Shown here: positions 1 to 8,634 of the stretch, in pieces
How positions within the stretch are numbered: position 1 is the first letter of the stretch
Layout: every line of letters starts with the position of its first letter
From: Gammaproteobacteria bacterium
Lineage (GTDB): Bacteria > Pseudomonadota > Gammaproteobacteria > Steroidobacterales > Woeseiaceae
Direction: 5' to 3'
DNA length: 64,000 nt
Assembly: GCA_022600955.1 (NCBI GenBank)
Contig: JAHZJK010000003.1
Location: forward strand, 1 to 64,000
Translations under genes and position numbers: made by a program
The notes under the pieces: generated by a model
Databases searched by the model: none
Told to the model about the DNA's origin: nothing
The model's input: only the letters and a program-made list of their open reading frames with translations

Positions 1-12
1 AAATAGTTCTAA

Positions 13-88
13 GTCCCCATCGTCTAGAGGCCTAGGACACTGCCCTTTCACGGCGGCAACAGGGGTTCGAATCCCCTTGGGGACGCCA
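13..88 (+). tRNA. tRNA-Glu (anticodon TTC)
   Basis: A complete 76-nt cloverleaf with CCA encoded. The acceptor arm pairs GTCCCCA with TGGGGAC, followed by discriminator G and CCA. The anticodon loop CTTTCAC carries TTC, between CTGCC and GGCGG arms that tolerate one mismatch. The T arm is GGGG-TTCGAAT-CCCC. Its 3' end is copied at 38682-38701, which makes this gene the likely left boundary of an integrated island. Confidence 0.97.
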
Positions 89-96
89 TACAAATG

Positions 97-126
97 AAAA
101 GACCCGCCTTGTGCGGGTCTTTTTGT
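97..126 (+). terminator. Rho-independent terminator of tRNA-Glu
   Basis: The stem AAAAGACCCGC / GCGGGTCTTTT closes a short CTTGT loop and runs into T residues, 8 nt after the tRNA. A nearly identical hairpin (one base different) is at 40816-40847. Confidence 0.9.
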
Positions 127-392
127 TTGTTGGCCGAAAGGTTAGCCCGGCTCGGAAAAACGCGGCAGCGTTTTAGACGCGCGTAGCTCGCCCCAGACGG
201 GTGAGGATCGGTCCAGGCCGATCCGAATCAATCCCCCTGGGGATGTACATCCGATCAACTTAACTTGTCAATACCCACGAGCGGATTGGCTAGGCTGCGA
301 ATTTCGTGATGCCGGACTCCCTTGTGGACCGGCCGGAGCTGGTCAGGCTGGATACGATCGGCAGGGTGTCAAATAAGAGCCGACAAATACGG
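127..392. other. Non-coding stretch with a degenerate tRNA-end copy
   Basis: No supported gene lies here. Positions 227-245 read ATCAATCCCCCTGGGGATG. This differs at two positions from the segment at 38679-38697 that contains the tRNA-Glu 3' end copy, so it may be a decayed attachment site. It may also be a chance short palindrome. Confidence 0.4.
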
Positions 393-1010
393 TCACATCG
401 ACTGGAACGCCACAGCGAAGGTCTCCGCATCCCACTCGTCGAAGTTCGTAAGCACAGGACGACCATCAGCCGTCTTGATGTCATCAAATGACAAGGACTT
501 CTCTCTTTCGAGATCAATCCACAAACGGCCATTCTGGAAATGAATGCTGTTGACAGCCGAAATCGGATACCGGATCTCGTGTCTGGAGCGTTTTTCACGT
601 TGCCTGTCCGCTGCCTCTTCGAGTTCCGAGATAGCCACTTCAGTGATGCTTGCCAAAATCGCGGATTTGAGGTCATCTTTCAGATCTCGACTATTAACCT
701 GCGAGCGCAAGCGGCCAATCGCGTCGGCCGATAACTTCATTGTCAGGTTTGACGGCGTCAAGACAAGACGTACCTGCTGATCCAGGTCAGATACCGAAAT
801 GACGATGTCATTCGGCCCGTATTCCGGCGGTTCGATTTCCGGCGTATCACCGTAGTCTGCAACATACTCACCCGTTGGTTCTGGCATTGACTCATCCATT
901 GATGACTCGTCCATGTTGCCCATCTCTTCCTGCATTTCGGATTCTTTGTCACCGCATGCCAACAGGCTCATGGAAACTGCACATAAAATAAAGCTTCTGA
1001 AAATTTGCAT
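393..1010 (-). CDS. Hypothetical lipoprotein
   Basis: A 205-residue protein with a lipoprotein signal peptide ending in lipobox LLAC (Cys19). A Met/Glu/Asp-rich acidic linker (about 20-65) follows. The globular part (about 66-205) holds a helical segment with alternating charged residues (about 100-150). I do not recognise the family. The start follows GGAGAGACAG. It lies 73 nt downstream of the membrane-protein gene at 1084-1482 on the same strand and probably shares its promoter near 1550-1585. It would sit in the periplasm, anchored to inner or outer membrane. No enzymatic motif is visible. Confidence 0.75.
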   Translation of the reverse strand: MQIFRSFILCAVSMSLLACGDKESEMQEEMGNMDESSMDESMPEPTGEYVADYGDTPEIEPPEYGPNDIVISVSDLDQQVRLVLTPSNLTMKLSADAIGRLRSQVNSRDLKDDLKSAILASITEVAISELEEAADRQREKRSRHEIRYPISAVNSIHFQNGRLWIDLEREKSLSFDDIKTADGRPVLTNFDEWDAETFAVAFQSM

Positions 1011-1083
1011 CTGTCTCTCCTCTGGTAAAAAAGAGCGCCAGCGTTAGCTGTCCATGCCAAACGCCGACGCCCTAGTCGGGGGA

Positions 1084-1482
1084 CTAATCGCCACTGACAC
1101 CTCTAACCATCAAGGTGACGAGCGGTGAGATAACCATCGTGTAAGTCAACAAGATGATCGAGCCGATGAAAGGAGCGAAACCATCGATCGACTGAAACGC
1201 ACCGCCAGCAAGTGACATATCCCAGACGCTAACTGCACCAGTCGCCAGAATAATTTGTGTAACGCTGTTGTTTACTTTTTCATGAAATATCATCCACAGC
1301 GGCGTAGCGACTGTGCTGACTCCGAGCGCGATCCACAGGAGCCAATCTGGCGCGCCTGCGCCAGAGATAACTCCGATTACCGCAATATGGAAGGCAACGA
1401 CTTCAGACGGAATGCTCTTTAGCAGTCGCTTCGTCCAACCGTCTCCGCTGTCACCCGGGCTGTAGTCAATTTGTCTTGGCAT
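1084..1482 (-). CDS. Small integral membrane protein
   Basis: About 132 residues with three to four hydrophobic segments, starting around VVAFHIAVIGVISG and ending near FIGSIILLTYTMVIS. The chosen ATG has an AAGGAG box 7 nt upstream; an in-frame start 24 bases further upstream lacks one. Family unknown. It is first of two minus-strand genes (with the lipoprotein at 393-1010) and is divergent from the caspase gene at 1630. It may be part of the envelope side of the island. No catalytic motif is seen. Confidence 0.7.
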   Translation of the reverse strand: MPRQIDYSPGDSGDGWTKRLLKSIPSEVVAFHIAVIGVISGAGAPDWLLWIALGVSTVATPLWMIFHEKVNNSVTQIILATGAVSVWDMSLAGGAFQSIDGFAPFIGSIILLTYTMVISPLVTLMVRGVSGD

Positions 1483-1549
1483 GACAATTCTCCTTGAGTT
1501 AACCAAGTTTCTCCGGCGTCGACACGTATTGCGCCAACGGCCTGTTCGT

Positions 1550-1594
1550 AATTATCAAGTGAGACCAGATGGCCAAAGGTCTCACCTATATAGG
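1550..1594. promoter_or_regulatory. Divergent promoter-like palindrome, candidate sigma-regulon site
   Basis: The inverted repeat GTGAGACC / GGTCTCAC has an 11-nt spacer. Read to the right: TGAGACCAG (1560-1568), 16 nt, CCTATATAGG (1585-1594), 35 nt before the caspase gene. Read to the left: TGAGACCTT (1584-1576), 16 nt, CTTGATAATT (1559-1550), facing the gene at 1482. This box spacing recurs in front of other island operons. It could be two overlapping promoters or one operator. Confidence 0.5.
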
Positions 1595-1629
1595 TAGTAA
1601 TCGGTGATTGAGCACGAGAGGATCTTCCA

Positions 1630-3378
1630 ATGTTCAAAAAAACAAAGCAGATGTATGCGCTTAAAGGCGGCTACGAGCGGTGGGCAGGAATTCGAGGCGT
1701 CATGATGCGAGTCGCTACGGGCATTGTTCTGTTCGCAGCACTGCCAGGGGCACAAGCTCAGGATGACGAATTTGACGTGGCTTCGTACGCCATCGATGAG
1801 CTTCTCGTTGTTGAATGCAAACTACCGGGGAGAATTCGCAAAATCGGTCGCTACGCCACGACGATCGGCCCGGGAAAGACGGTCCGGTCGACGGCTCTCG
1901 ATTGCGGCATACGCGGCGGCCGCTACGATATCTACGATCCTGCAAACTACGAGACAGCCCGTTTGATCTGGGAGGGTAAAGCAGAAGGTGGCGACCGGAC
2001 TGCGCAGAACTACCTGGGTGAGATGTATGAGCGTGGCCTTGGCACCGACGTCGACTACACGATTGCAGCGAAATGGTACCGGTTGGCGGCAGAGCAGGAC
2101 TATGCCGCTGCACAGGTGAATCTCGGCAACCTATACGAGCGCGGGCTGGGCGTACCCACAGACGAGCAGAAAGCCGTTGAGTGGTTTCGGAAAGCCTCAG
2201 GGCAAACGAATGTCGTACTCGCACCGGAGCTGGTGCTCGACACAGAAAGTACAACAGGCCTGGCGCCACGTATTCATTTGATCGACCCACTGCTTGCCAG
2301 GACGCGAGGTGTATCTGTGGTACCGGTCAACGAAAACGCGGAAAGGCGGCAGATAATCGGTCGCGTCGAAACGCCTGCGGGTCTACTGTCGCTAACGATT
2401 AATGACAGCGAAACTGATGTCGGCGATAACGGCATTTTCCGCTCTGTCATTGACGTACGGCCGTCCGGGACGCCGGTCTCGATAGTTGCACTTGACGTCG
2501 ACGGCAGGCGCGCTGAGCGCCAGCTGACGATCACACCGGAAGCCGTCAAGCAGGACCCAGTGATTGACGCCGATTTTGGCAACTATCACGCATTGGTCAT
2601 TGGCAATGACAAGTATTCATCTCTGCCAGCGTTGAAGACGGCGCGCTCAGACGCCCGAGCGGTTGCGGAAATTCTCGAGCAGAGCTACGGCTTCGAAGTC
2701 ACCTTGTTGGAAGATGCAGACAGAATCGAGACGATGGATGCTCTAAACGCCTACAACAAGCGTCTGACGTCAGATGATAATTTCCTGATCTACTATGCTG
2801 GCCACGGCAACCTCGACACGGTCAACAACCGCGGTCACTGGCTGCCCGTGGACTCGGAGCCCGACAGCAATACTAACTGGATTCCCGAAGTCGTTATCAC
2901 CGATATGCTGCGCATCATGACAGCCAAGCATGTCATGGTTGTAGCGGACTCCTGCTATTCGGGGTCGCTGACACGCTCAGCACAAACCACTCTGCGGCCG
3001 GGTCGCACCGACGACGAACGTGAGGTCTACTACCGCTCGGTGCTTAAGAGTCGCTCCAGAACGGCGCTCACGTCAGGGGGTCTGGCGCCGGTACTGGATG
3101 ACGGTGCTGATGGACATTCGGTGTTTGCCGGAGCGTTTATCGAAGTGCTGCAGTCAAACCGGGATATCCTGGAAGGCCAACGGCTGTTTCTGCAGTTAGT
3201 CGCACGCGTTACAGCTGCCGCGAACCGGAGTGAATTCGATCAAGTGCCCCAATACGCGCCGATCAAGTTCTCCGGACACGAATCGGGTGATTTCTTGCTG
3301 GTACCGGGCAGCGCCCGAATCGCAAAAGGGCCTGAGGACGGCGTTACACCTGTTGCGGATCTGGCGGTTAACTACTAG
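1630..3378 (+). CDS. Exported Sel1-repeat caspase-like protease (peptidase C14)
   Basis: A 582-residue protein. An N-terminal hydrophobic signal (about 25-43, ending AQAQ) directs export. Two Sel1-type repeats follow (about 120-195; motifs YLGEMYERGLG and NLGNLYERGLG), then a linker with a beta-rich domain (about 225-310). The caspase-fold domain (about 320-520) contains YYAGHG with His392 and ADSCYSG with Cys442, the catalytic dyad of C14 metacaspase-like enzymes. Caspase-like proteases usually cut after Arg/Lys or Asp; the specificity here is unknown. It is alone on its strand with a candidate sigma-regulon promoter at 1560-1594 and a strong terminator at 3414-3450. Its export signal places it outside the cytoplasm, so it is not an obvious cytosolic cargo of the injection system. 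Confidence 0.9.
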   Translation: MFKKTKQMYALKGGYERWAGIRGVMMRVATGIVLFAALPGAQAQDDEFDVASYAIDELLVVECKLPGRIRKIGRYATTIGPGKTVRSTALDCGIRGGRYDIYDPANYETARLIWEGKAEGGDRTAQNYLGEMYERGLGTDVDYTIAAKWYRLAAEQDYAAAQVNLGNLYERGLGVPTDEQKAVEWFRKASGQTNVVLAPELVLDTESTTGLAPRIHLIDPLLARTRGVSVVPVNENAERRQIIGRVETPAGLLSLTINDSETDVGDNGIFRSVIDVRPSGTPVSIVALDVDGRRAERQLTITPEAVKQDPVIDADFGNYHALVIGNDKYSSLPALKTARSDARAVAEILEQSYGFEVTLLEDADRIETMDALNAYNKRLTSDDNFLIYYAGHGNLDTVNNRGHWLPVDSEPDSNTNWIPEVVITDMLRIMTAKHVMVVADSCYSGSLTRSAQTTLRPGRTDDEREVYYRSVLKSRSRTALTSGGLAPVLDDGADGHSVFAGAFIEVLQSNRDILEGQRLFLQLVARVTAAANRSEFDQVPQYAPIKFSGHESGDFLLVPGSARIAKGPEDGVTPVADLAVNY

Positions 3379-3413
3379 AGGAAACGCGAGAGCGTGGACA
3401 AGCAAAGCAAAAA

Positions 3414-3450
3414 AAAAGAGGTTGGCAGAGATCTTCCGCCAACCTCTTTT
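3414..3450. terminator. Bidirectional Rho-independent terminator
   Basis: A perfect 13-bp stem AAAAGAGGTTGGC / GCCAACCTCTTTT with an 11-nt loop. A-rich sequence lies on the left and a T run on the right. It separates the convergent genes ending at 3378 and 3464. Confidence 0.88.
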
Positions 3451-3463
3451 GACGTGCACCGTG

Positions 3464-3664
3464 TTACAAATTCATTATTGCGTCAATCAGGAAAATAGTC
3501 GCGACGGCTGCAACGACTATCCCGGTGATACCCAGGCTAATGCCAATTGACGGGATGGCAAAGCCCGCGACTGCCATACCGACGCCAGTCGCCAGGAACA
3601 GTATCGCGCCAAGCAAATACCACCACTTATTATTACTTTCGATTTTGATCATGAAACCAGCCAT
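3464..3664 (-). CDS. Small two-helix membrane protein
   Basis: A 66-residue protein made almost entirely of two hydrophobic helices (about 14-36 and 40-62) separated by a Gly/Pro/Ser turn, with a charged N terminus. The ATG has an AGGAG box 6 nt upstream. It lies 17 nt after the barrel protein gene ending at 3682 and is probably co-transcribed with it. Family unknown. Confidence 0.7.
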   Translation of the reverse strand: MAGFMIKIESNNKWWYLLGAILFLATGVGMAVAGFAIPSIGISLGITGIVVAAVATIFLIDAIMNL

Positions 3665-3681
3665 TACTTACTCCTTTTTGA

Positions 3682-4908
3682 TTAGAATCCCTTGCGAAAT
3701 CCGAGGTTGAACATGTGAGCCGACAGGAAGTCGTGTGAACTTGTCCGCTCATAGGCAACAAATGCGTCAAAGTCATTACCAAAAATGAACGTCAGGCTTA
3801 TGCCGTAGGTGAAATAGTCTTCGTCGGCCGCATCAGTCTGATAGTTAAAGCGCTGATTGCGAGTGTCGCCGGCAAAGCTCACTTCCACGTCGCGTTGCTT
3901 GTCATCGAACTCGTGCTTCCAGTTGAAATACTCGCTTACCAGCACAACACCGAAGCCAGTGCTGATGGCAACTGAGCCATCGATACCGATAGTCGAAATC
4001 AGCGAAGTCTGGTCGTCACCGTAAAAAGTGAGAGCGAGGCCCGAGTCCACTGCTTCTGTTTCGGTGTGCGTATAGAACTGTGTGTCACTCCAATCCAGTC
4101 CGAATCTCGGTCCGAACGTGACGTTGTCAAACGTCATGCCGTACGTGAACTGCACGCCGGCCAGTGTCTGGCTTGCGTTGAAGTCGGAGATCGGTACGCC
4201 GTTGGCTTCGAAGAACGGGCTGCCGTCCGGTTCTACATGCGCGAAACTGGCGACACGCGTCCGGTCTTTACCGTGGTCGTTATAGCCGGCATAGAAGTCG
4301 AAATTGCCCTTTTGGCCCAAAGCACGACTGCCGAAAACGATGAGTCCGAGAGACTGTGTCTCGAAGTTCCCTCCGCCGATGAAATCACCATTGTGCTCGA
4401 AGTAGTCAATGGCAAATCCGCCGAGCCACTCGTTGAACTCGCGGTCAAAGCCTGCGACGGCACCGGCGATATCGGATCCGTAGCCGTCCTGAAGATCAGT
4501 CACCCTGCGGTCGGAAACCCCAGAATACAGCGTCATGAAGAAACCGCGTTGCACGTCTTCTGAGGACGACGAATCGCCGTCGAGACGTGTACGGACAGCA
4601 TCAGGCATGTTCGTGGCGGTTCCGGCGCCGCCGCCTGATGCCCCGGAGGACCCAGATCCGCCGGAGGGTTGGCCGCGCTGGCATATCTGCGCCAGTTCGC
4701 CCGTGAGTGCATTAACGTTGGTTGGGTCGCCGTTAAGCAGGACCTCGCATTCGAAGCTTACGAATTCAAGTTGTGCATTTACGGCATCGTCTAAAGATTG
4801 TTGGGCACGCGCAGGCGCTGCGAATACGGTGCACAAACCAAGAAGCAGGAACAGCGAGTACGCAAAAGGTAACTGGCTCCTCGTGTGCGAGTGGCGTTGA
4901 AATTCCAT
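3682..4908 (-). CDS. Outer-membrane beta-barrel (autotransporter-like) protein
   Basis: A 408-residue protein with an N-terminal signal peptide (to about residue 36, ARAQ) and a short N-terminal region with two Cys and a Ser/Gly-rich linker (about 80-100). A C-terminal domain of about 280 residues follows, made of alternating aromatic amphipathic strands and ending in Phe, the Bam-recognition hallmark of outer-membrane barrels. It is a paralogue of the protein at 8635-9831: both have a two-Cys N-terminal part and a barrel with a DGYGSDIAGA / DGYEGDVIGA strand region. The passenger is too short to be a classical autotransporter. A role as an outer-membrane partner of the island's exported proteases is inference. 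A candidate sigma-regulon promoter is at 4939-4973. Confidence 0.85.
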   Translation of the reverse strand: MEFQRHSHTRSQLPFAYSLFLLLGLCTVFAAPARAQQSLDDAVNAQLEFVSFECEVLLNGDPTNVNALTGELAQICQRGQPSGGSGSSGASGGGAGTATNMPDAVRTRLDGDSSSSEDVQRGFFMTLYSGVSDRRVTDLQDGYGSDIAGAVAGFDREFNEWLGGFAIDYFEHNGDFIGGGNFETQSLGLIVFGSRALGQKGNFDFYAGYNDHGKDRTRVASFAHVEPDGSPFFEANGVPISDFNASQTLAGVQFTYGMTFDNVTFGPRFGLDWSDTQFYTHTETEAVDSGLALTFYGDDQTSLISTIGIDGSVAISTGFGVVLVSEYFNWKHEFDDKQRDVEVSFAGDTRNQRFNYQTDAADEDYFTYGISLTFIFGNDFDAFVAYERTSSHDFLSAHMFNLGFRKGF

Positions 4909-4938
4909 GTCTGAACTCCTCTAAGTTTCATAGCTACA

Positions 4939-4973
4939 CTTAGAAGAGCGTTGTGACATGTGAAGAACTCTCA
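4939..4973 (-). promoter_or_regulatory. Candidate sigma-regulon promoter for the barrel operon
   Basis: In the direction of the gene: TGAGAGTTC (4973-4965), 16 nt, CTCTTCTAAG (4948-4939), 30 nt before the ATG at 4908. The boxes and spacing match sites at 26948-26982 and 30142-30176. Confidence 0.5.
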
Positions 4974-4981
4974 GCTGATAT

Positions 4982-7900
4982 TCAGGCACTCGCTATCAAC
5001 AGCAACATCAGCAATATAATCCACCAGCCGCGAAAGCGTTGGTCGCGAAAGTCAGCGCGGCCTTCATAAACGGATTCACCGAGAATACTGAATATGAGCG
5101 TCGACTCCGGATCGGCGGACATCACCAGCGTGTACAGCCCGTCCTGGTGGTCGGTGATGTCGACGATTTTCGCATCGGGGCCAGCGACGCTGAATACGGC
5201 GGCCTGGCCCGGGCCGACGAGACGGCCGGTGGCCGTAACCGGCTTTAGTGTCAACGTTATTGTGTTGCCCTGGACCGTTCGCGATATGAGGGAGTTATCC
5301 ATATCGATCTCGCCGAATCGAACATAGGCACTTTGCGCCGCTTCGCGTTCAATAACGCCAAATTCAGCTGATTCGGCGGTGACGTCGTAGGCGACTTGAT
5401 AAGTGCCGGAGACGTCACCCGGGTCGAACGATGCGGTGTACCAACCGGCACCCTGGTGCGTCAACTCCACGGTGTTCTCGTTCGCTGCCAAGCGTGCTCG
5501 AAACGCTGCATCGGTACGCCACAGGCGATCGAATTTCTGCTGCCCCGGCGTTGGCGCGTCAACGCCGGTTACAACATCGACAACGGCAGGGTGCGAAGCG
5601 AGTACATGGCCCATGTCGTCGCCGGGCCTGAATATCCTCGCTACCACTCGCGCGTTGTCAATCGGCCGCCCCGCCCAGATCAGCCGTACTCGTGGCGTAA
5701 GCATTTGACCGACGCGCGGCGTGTCCGGGGACAATTCCCAACGAAAATCAAGCCGATGATCGTCGGCGAACGCGACAATTCGAACCGTGTGTGTCGGTTC
5801 GTTTGTTGATGATCCGCCATCGACAGGCGAAAACGCGACGACGTAATCACCATGAGGTGGCAAGTCCGGCAACGTGGCGTTCGCCTCAGTGTGCATGAAG
5901 TCGGTGTCAAGCAGCACCGATGTCGGTGTCGCTCCTACAGTCACCGCAAAATAGTTACTGACATCAACGCCATCTTTAAACATGCGGATGCGATCGGGTA
6001 GCCTGCGAAAATCGGGCCCGCTCGAGTCGACACCGTTGATCTTGATGACGAGGCGCGCAACGTCTCTATTCACCGAGAACCGCAGCAGGTCGTCATCCGG
6101 TGAAAGCACCGTCACGGCGCTGGCAATCATTTGCAGGCTGGAGCCGTAAAGTGCCGGCGCGATAGCACAGTCGAATGCGGCTTCAATACTGCCTGCACAC
6201 GGGTTGCGGTCGTCCGGCACCGGGACGAAACCCGCTGGATCAGCGATGAGTAGCTTGCCGCGATGTTGGTTCGCCAGTGCCTGAAGTGTCGTGAGATAGG
6301 TACTGCTCGGGCCGGTAATGCCCACGGGAATAATCTTGACGGAGCCACTTGAAGTGCCTGCCGGGCAGCCTGTGTCTACGTTGCTCGCATCGCTGTAGGT
6401 ACAGCCGGTTGACTCGACTGTGGGCAGGGGACGGTTCTGGTCACCATCCGTGAACAACACGACGACACGGGGTCGGCCTGCTGCGCCAACCTTGGCGATG
6501 GCGTTTTTGAGGCCGGCTCCCATACCGGTTGATCCGCTGGGCGGCGGGATCAGATGTCCGTTCACTGTTGTCTGCAGGCTCGAGTCGATGTCCACCAGGC
6601 TAGTCCCCATTGGCTCCGAGATTCCGCTTGAAAACAGTGTTAAGCCAAAGCGGCTGCCGGCTGGCGCGGAGGTTTCCAGTACGCCCGTGAACCCATCGAC
6701 CGCGTTCTTCAGTGCATCCCAGCGTGTGGATGTGCCCAATGTCCGATTCATACTCCCGGACCGATCGAGCAGGAAGACTATATTGTAAGGGTCCCGTATG
6801 GCCGCGCTGCAGTCGAGCAATCCGCCACCGCTCAGGCCTGCAAAGGAACTGGCCGTATCCCTGAGGCGAAATTCCGTATCACTCGCGTCCCAGGCTGAAG
6901 CACCACCGCCCCAAACATCGACCGCGCCGCGCACTGCGGCACAACCGGATACCACCGGTGCTGCCCAACTGGTTCCATTGACGCCCGGTAGTCCGGGAAC
7001 ACCCCAGCCGGGCGCATATATATCGCCTGTGTGGCTCTTCATATTTGTGGCGGCGCAACTGTCACCCAGACTATCCGCGTCAGTGGTCGCTCCAACCCGC
7101 AACACGAAATCGCCAATGGTCGGCGAACCGGTACATGCACACGTATCGGTCGACTCGCCGAACCTTCCCGGAAATGGCAGGGTCGGGATACTGCACGCGA
7201 AGTTGCCTGCCGCTGCAACCATCAACGTATTGTTGCATGCGGTGCTGCATATCGCGGTCCTGAGGTCTGCTTCCGGTGCACTACCAAGATTCGACTCGAG
7301 GCTCATGTTGACCACATGGATCCTGTCTGTTCCAGGCGCATTGTTGTGCGCCACGATGCAGTTCAATACTGACGCGGTATCTGCTCCTGACGATGCGCGA
7401 AGCGGCAGCACCCTGATGTCAGGCGCGACACCGCCTTCGTCCAAAACGACCGGTGGTGCAGCATCTTCTGCGAGCAAACTGGCGACTTTCGTGCCGTGCG
7501 CATTGGAAGATGAAGGGTACAAGCCAGAACACTGTGGGATCGATGCGAGCGACGCTGCCGGCATGCAGGGCAGTCCGGCAGACGCCGAGCAATCGACCCC
7601 GCCACTCAGGCCGAGTTCTACGACCGCAACGCCAATGTCCGACGAGCCGAGAACGGGTATCGAACCAGGACCCGTTGGCGCCGGCACTGAGTTGCGCAGC
7701 GCAACAACATTCGTACTTTCCAGCCACCAGTCCGTAGACGGTCTGCCTACATGGGTCGGCGTTGCGTCTGCAATCTCATTTCGGCGTTCGAGCGCTTGCG
7801 TAATACGGCCGATGGCCTCGTACGTAGCGTCGCCGACAAACCGCACTCTGTAGGCATTGAGCCCTGGCAGGTATCCGACGATCTCGATCGGGTTGCCCAG

Positions 7901-8533
7901 ATCGGCACTTACCCCGGCTACCACTTGTCGAACCTGTCGCGGGGCGACACCCGGCTCAGTCGTGAACACAGCCTGGTTGATGAAAGCCCGATCGAGACCG
8001 TTGGGGATGGCCACCGTGTTGGCGGGATCAGACGGCGGAAATCCGATTGGCAGGTCGGTCACCGCGAAGGTTGTCAGATTCTTGGCCAGGTTCGTATGGT
8101 GGGCACCGGCCCTTATACGAAAGAAGCGCTCAGATTCGGATGTGCTACCGAGCTGCAAGGTTTTCGACAGGTAGCGACCGTCGCCAGCTTGCTTGTCGAA
8201 ACCGATGCCATCGTCGGTCAGCTCTGCGACAACACCGAGTAACAATCCTGTGCTTGATACCTCTTCGAGGTACAGCAGCGGGGGCAGATCGCCGGTGCCG
8301 GCAACAGTGGCGCCAACTGTAACGTCGGTTGGTGTGGCCGATGGCGCAATGGCAGGCGGTATAAATACCGGTCCACCGATGCGCAGGGCTGGCGAATGGG
8401 GGGTCACGACGGGAGGTGGCTCTCCGGGAGGAGCGACCTGACCGTAAGCGGGCGCGATCAACTGGAGGATAGACAGAAACGATACGGCCGCAAACGCGAC
8501 AACACCGCACGCTCGTAGTGGAAGAAAGGCCAT
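4982..8533 (-). CDS. Exported subtilase-like / VWA membrane-anchored protein with altered catalytic Asp
   Basis: An 1183-residue protein. A signal peptide (about 1-31) is followed by a Pro-rich and Ig-like region, a subtilisin (S8) domain (about 295-560), a VWA domain (about 583-770; MIDAS DRSGS at Asp590), beta-rich domains (about 800-1150) and a C-terminal hydrophobic anchor. In the S8 domain the His (NAHGTK, His346), the oxyanion Asn (AAAGN) and the Ser (GTSWAAP, Ser522) are present. The expected Asp of the D-[ST]-G motif is Glu306 (AVVELG), so activity is uncertain. The layout of enzyme, VWA, Ig-like region and C-terminal anchor matches the protein at 41553-44051. It would be held in the envelope with its domains in the periplasm. 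It lies 101 nt downstream of the barrel gene ending at 8635. Confidence 0.88.
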   Translation of the reverse strand: MAFLPLRACGVVAFAAVSFLSILQLIAPAYGQVAPPGEPPPVVTPHSPALRIGGPVFIPPAIAPSATPTDVTVGATVAGTGDLPPLLYLEEVSSTGLLLGVVAELTDDGIGFDKQAGDGRYLSKTLQLGSTSESERFFRIRAGAHHTNLAKNLTTFAVTDLPIGFPPSDPANTVAIPNGLDRAFINQAVFTTEPGVAPRQVRQVVAGVSADLGNPIEIVGYLPGLNAYRVRFVGDATYEAIGRITQALERRNEIADATPTHVGRPSTDWWLESTNVVALRNSVPAPTGPGSIPVLGSSDIGVAVVELGLSGGVDCSASAGLPCMPAASLASIPQCSGLYPSSSNAHGTKVASLLAEDAAPPVVLDEGGVAPDIRVLPLRASSGADTASVLNCIVAHNNAPGTDRIHVVNMSLESNLGSAPEADLRTAICSTACNNTLMVAAAGNFACSIPTLPFPGRFGESTDTCACTGSPTIGDFVLRVGATTDADSLGDSCAATNMKSHTGDIYAPGWGVPGLPGVNGTSWAAPVVSGCAAVRGAVDVWGGGASAWDASDTEFRLRDTASSFAGLSGGGLLDCSAAIRDPYNIVFLLDRSGSMNRTLGTSTRWDALKNAVDGFTGVLETSAPAGSRFGLTLFSSGISEPMGTSLVDIDSSLQTTVNGHLIPPPSGSTGMGAGLKNAIAKVGAAGRPRVVVLFTDGDQNRPLPTVESTGCTYSDASNVDTGCPAGTSSGSVKIIPVGITGPSSTYLTTLQALANQHRGKLLIADPAGFVPVPDDRNPCAGSIEAAFDCAIAPALYGSSLQMIASAVTVLSPDDDLLRFSVNRDVARLVIKINGVDSSGPDFRRLPDRIRMFKDGVDVSNYFAVTVGATPTSVLLDTDFMHTEANATLPDLPPHGDYVVAFSPVDGGSSTNEPTHTVRIVAFADDHRLDFRWELSPDTPRVGQMLTPRVRLIWAGRPIDNARVVARIFRPGDDMGHVLASHPAVVDVVTGVDAPTPGQQKFDRLWRTDAAFRARLAANENTVELTHQGAGWYTASFDPGDVSGTYQVAYDVTAESAEFGVIEREAAQSAYVRFGEIDMDNSLISRTVQGNTITLTLKPVTATGRLVGPGQAAVFSVAGPDAKIVDITDHQDGLYTLVMSADPESTLIFSILGESVYEGRADFRDQRFRGWWIILLMLLLIASA

Positions 8534-8567
8534 GGTCAGGTTACCTCTTCATATACTGGTAAAAATA

Positions 8568-8584
8568 GACCAAATCTGACCAAA
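8568..8584 (-). repeat. Short direct repeat upstream of the subtilase-VWA gene
   Basis: On the minus strand TTTGGTC occurs twice separated by AGA, about 35 nt before the start codon. This could be an operator or promoter element. No box like the other island promoters is evident here. Confidence 0.3.
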
Positions 8585-8634
8585 AGTCGATTGATAGAGA
8601 CTGCCGGGCAGTGCTTGCGATGGTCGCTTTTTAC

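Noticed and set aside
6798..7853. A 351-codon open frame on the plus strand
   Set aside because: It lies fully opposite the subtilase-VWA gene, whose motifs are clear; composition is Pro/Ser/Thr-rich as in antisense frames.
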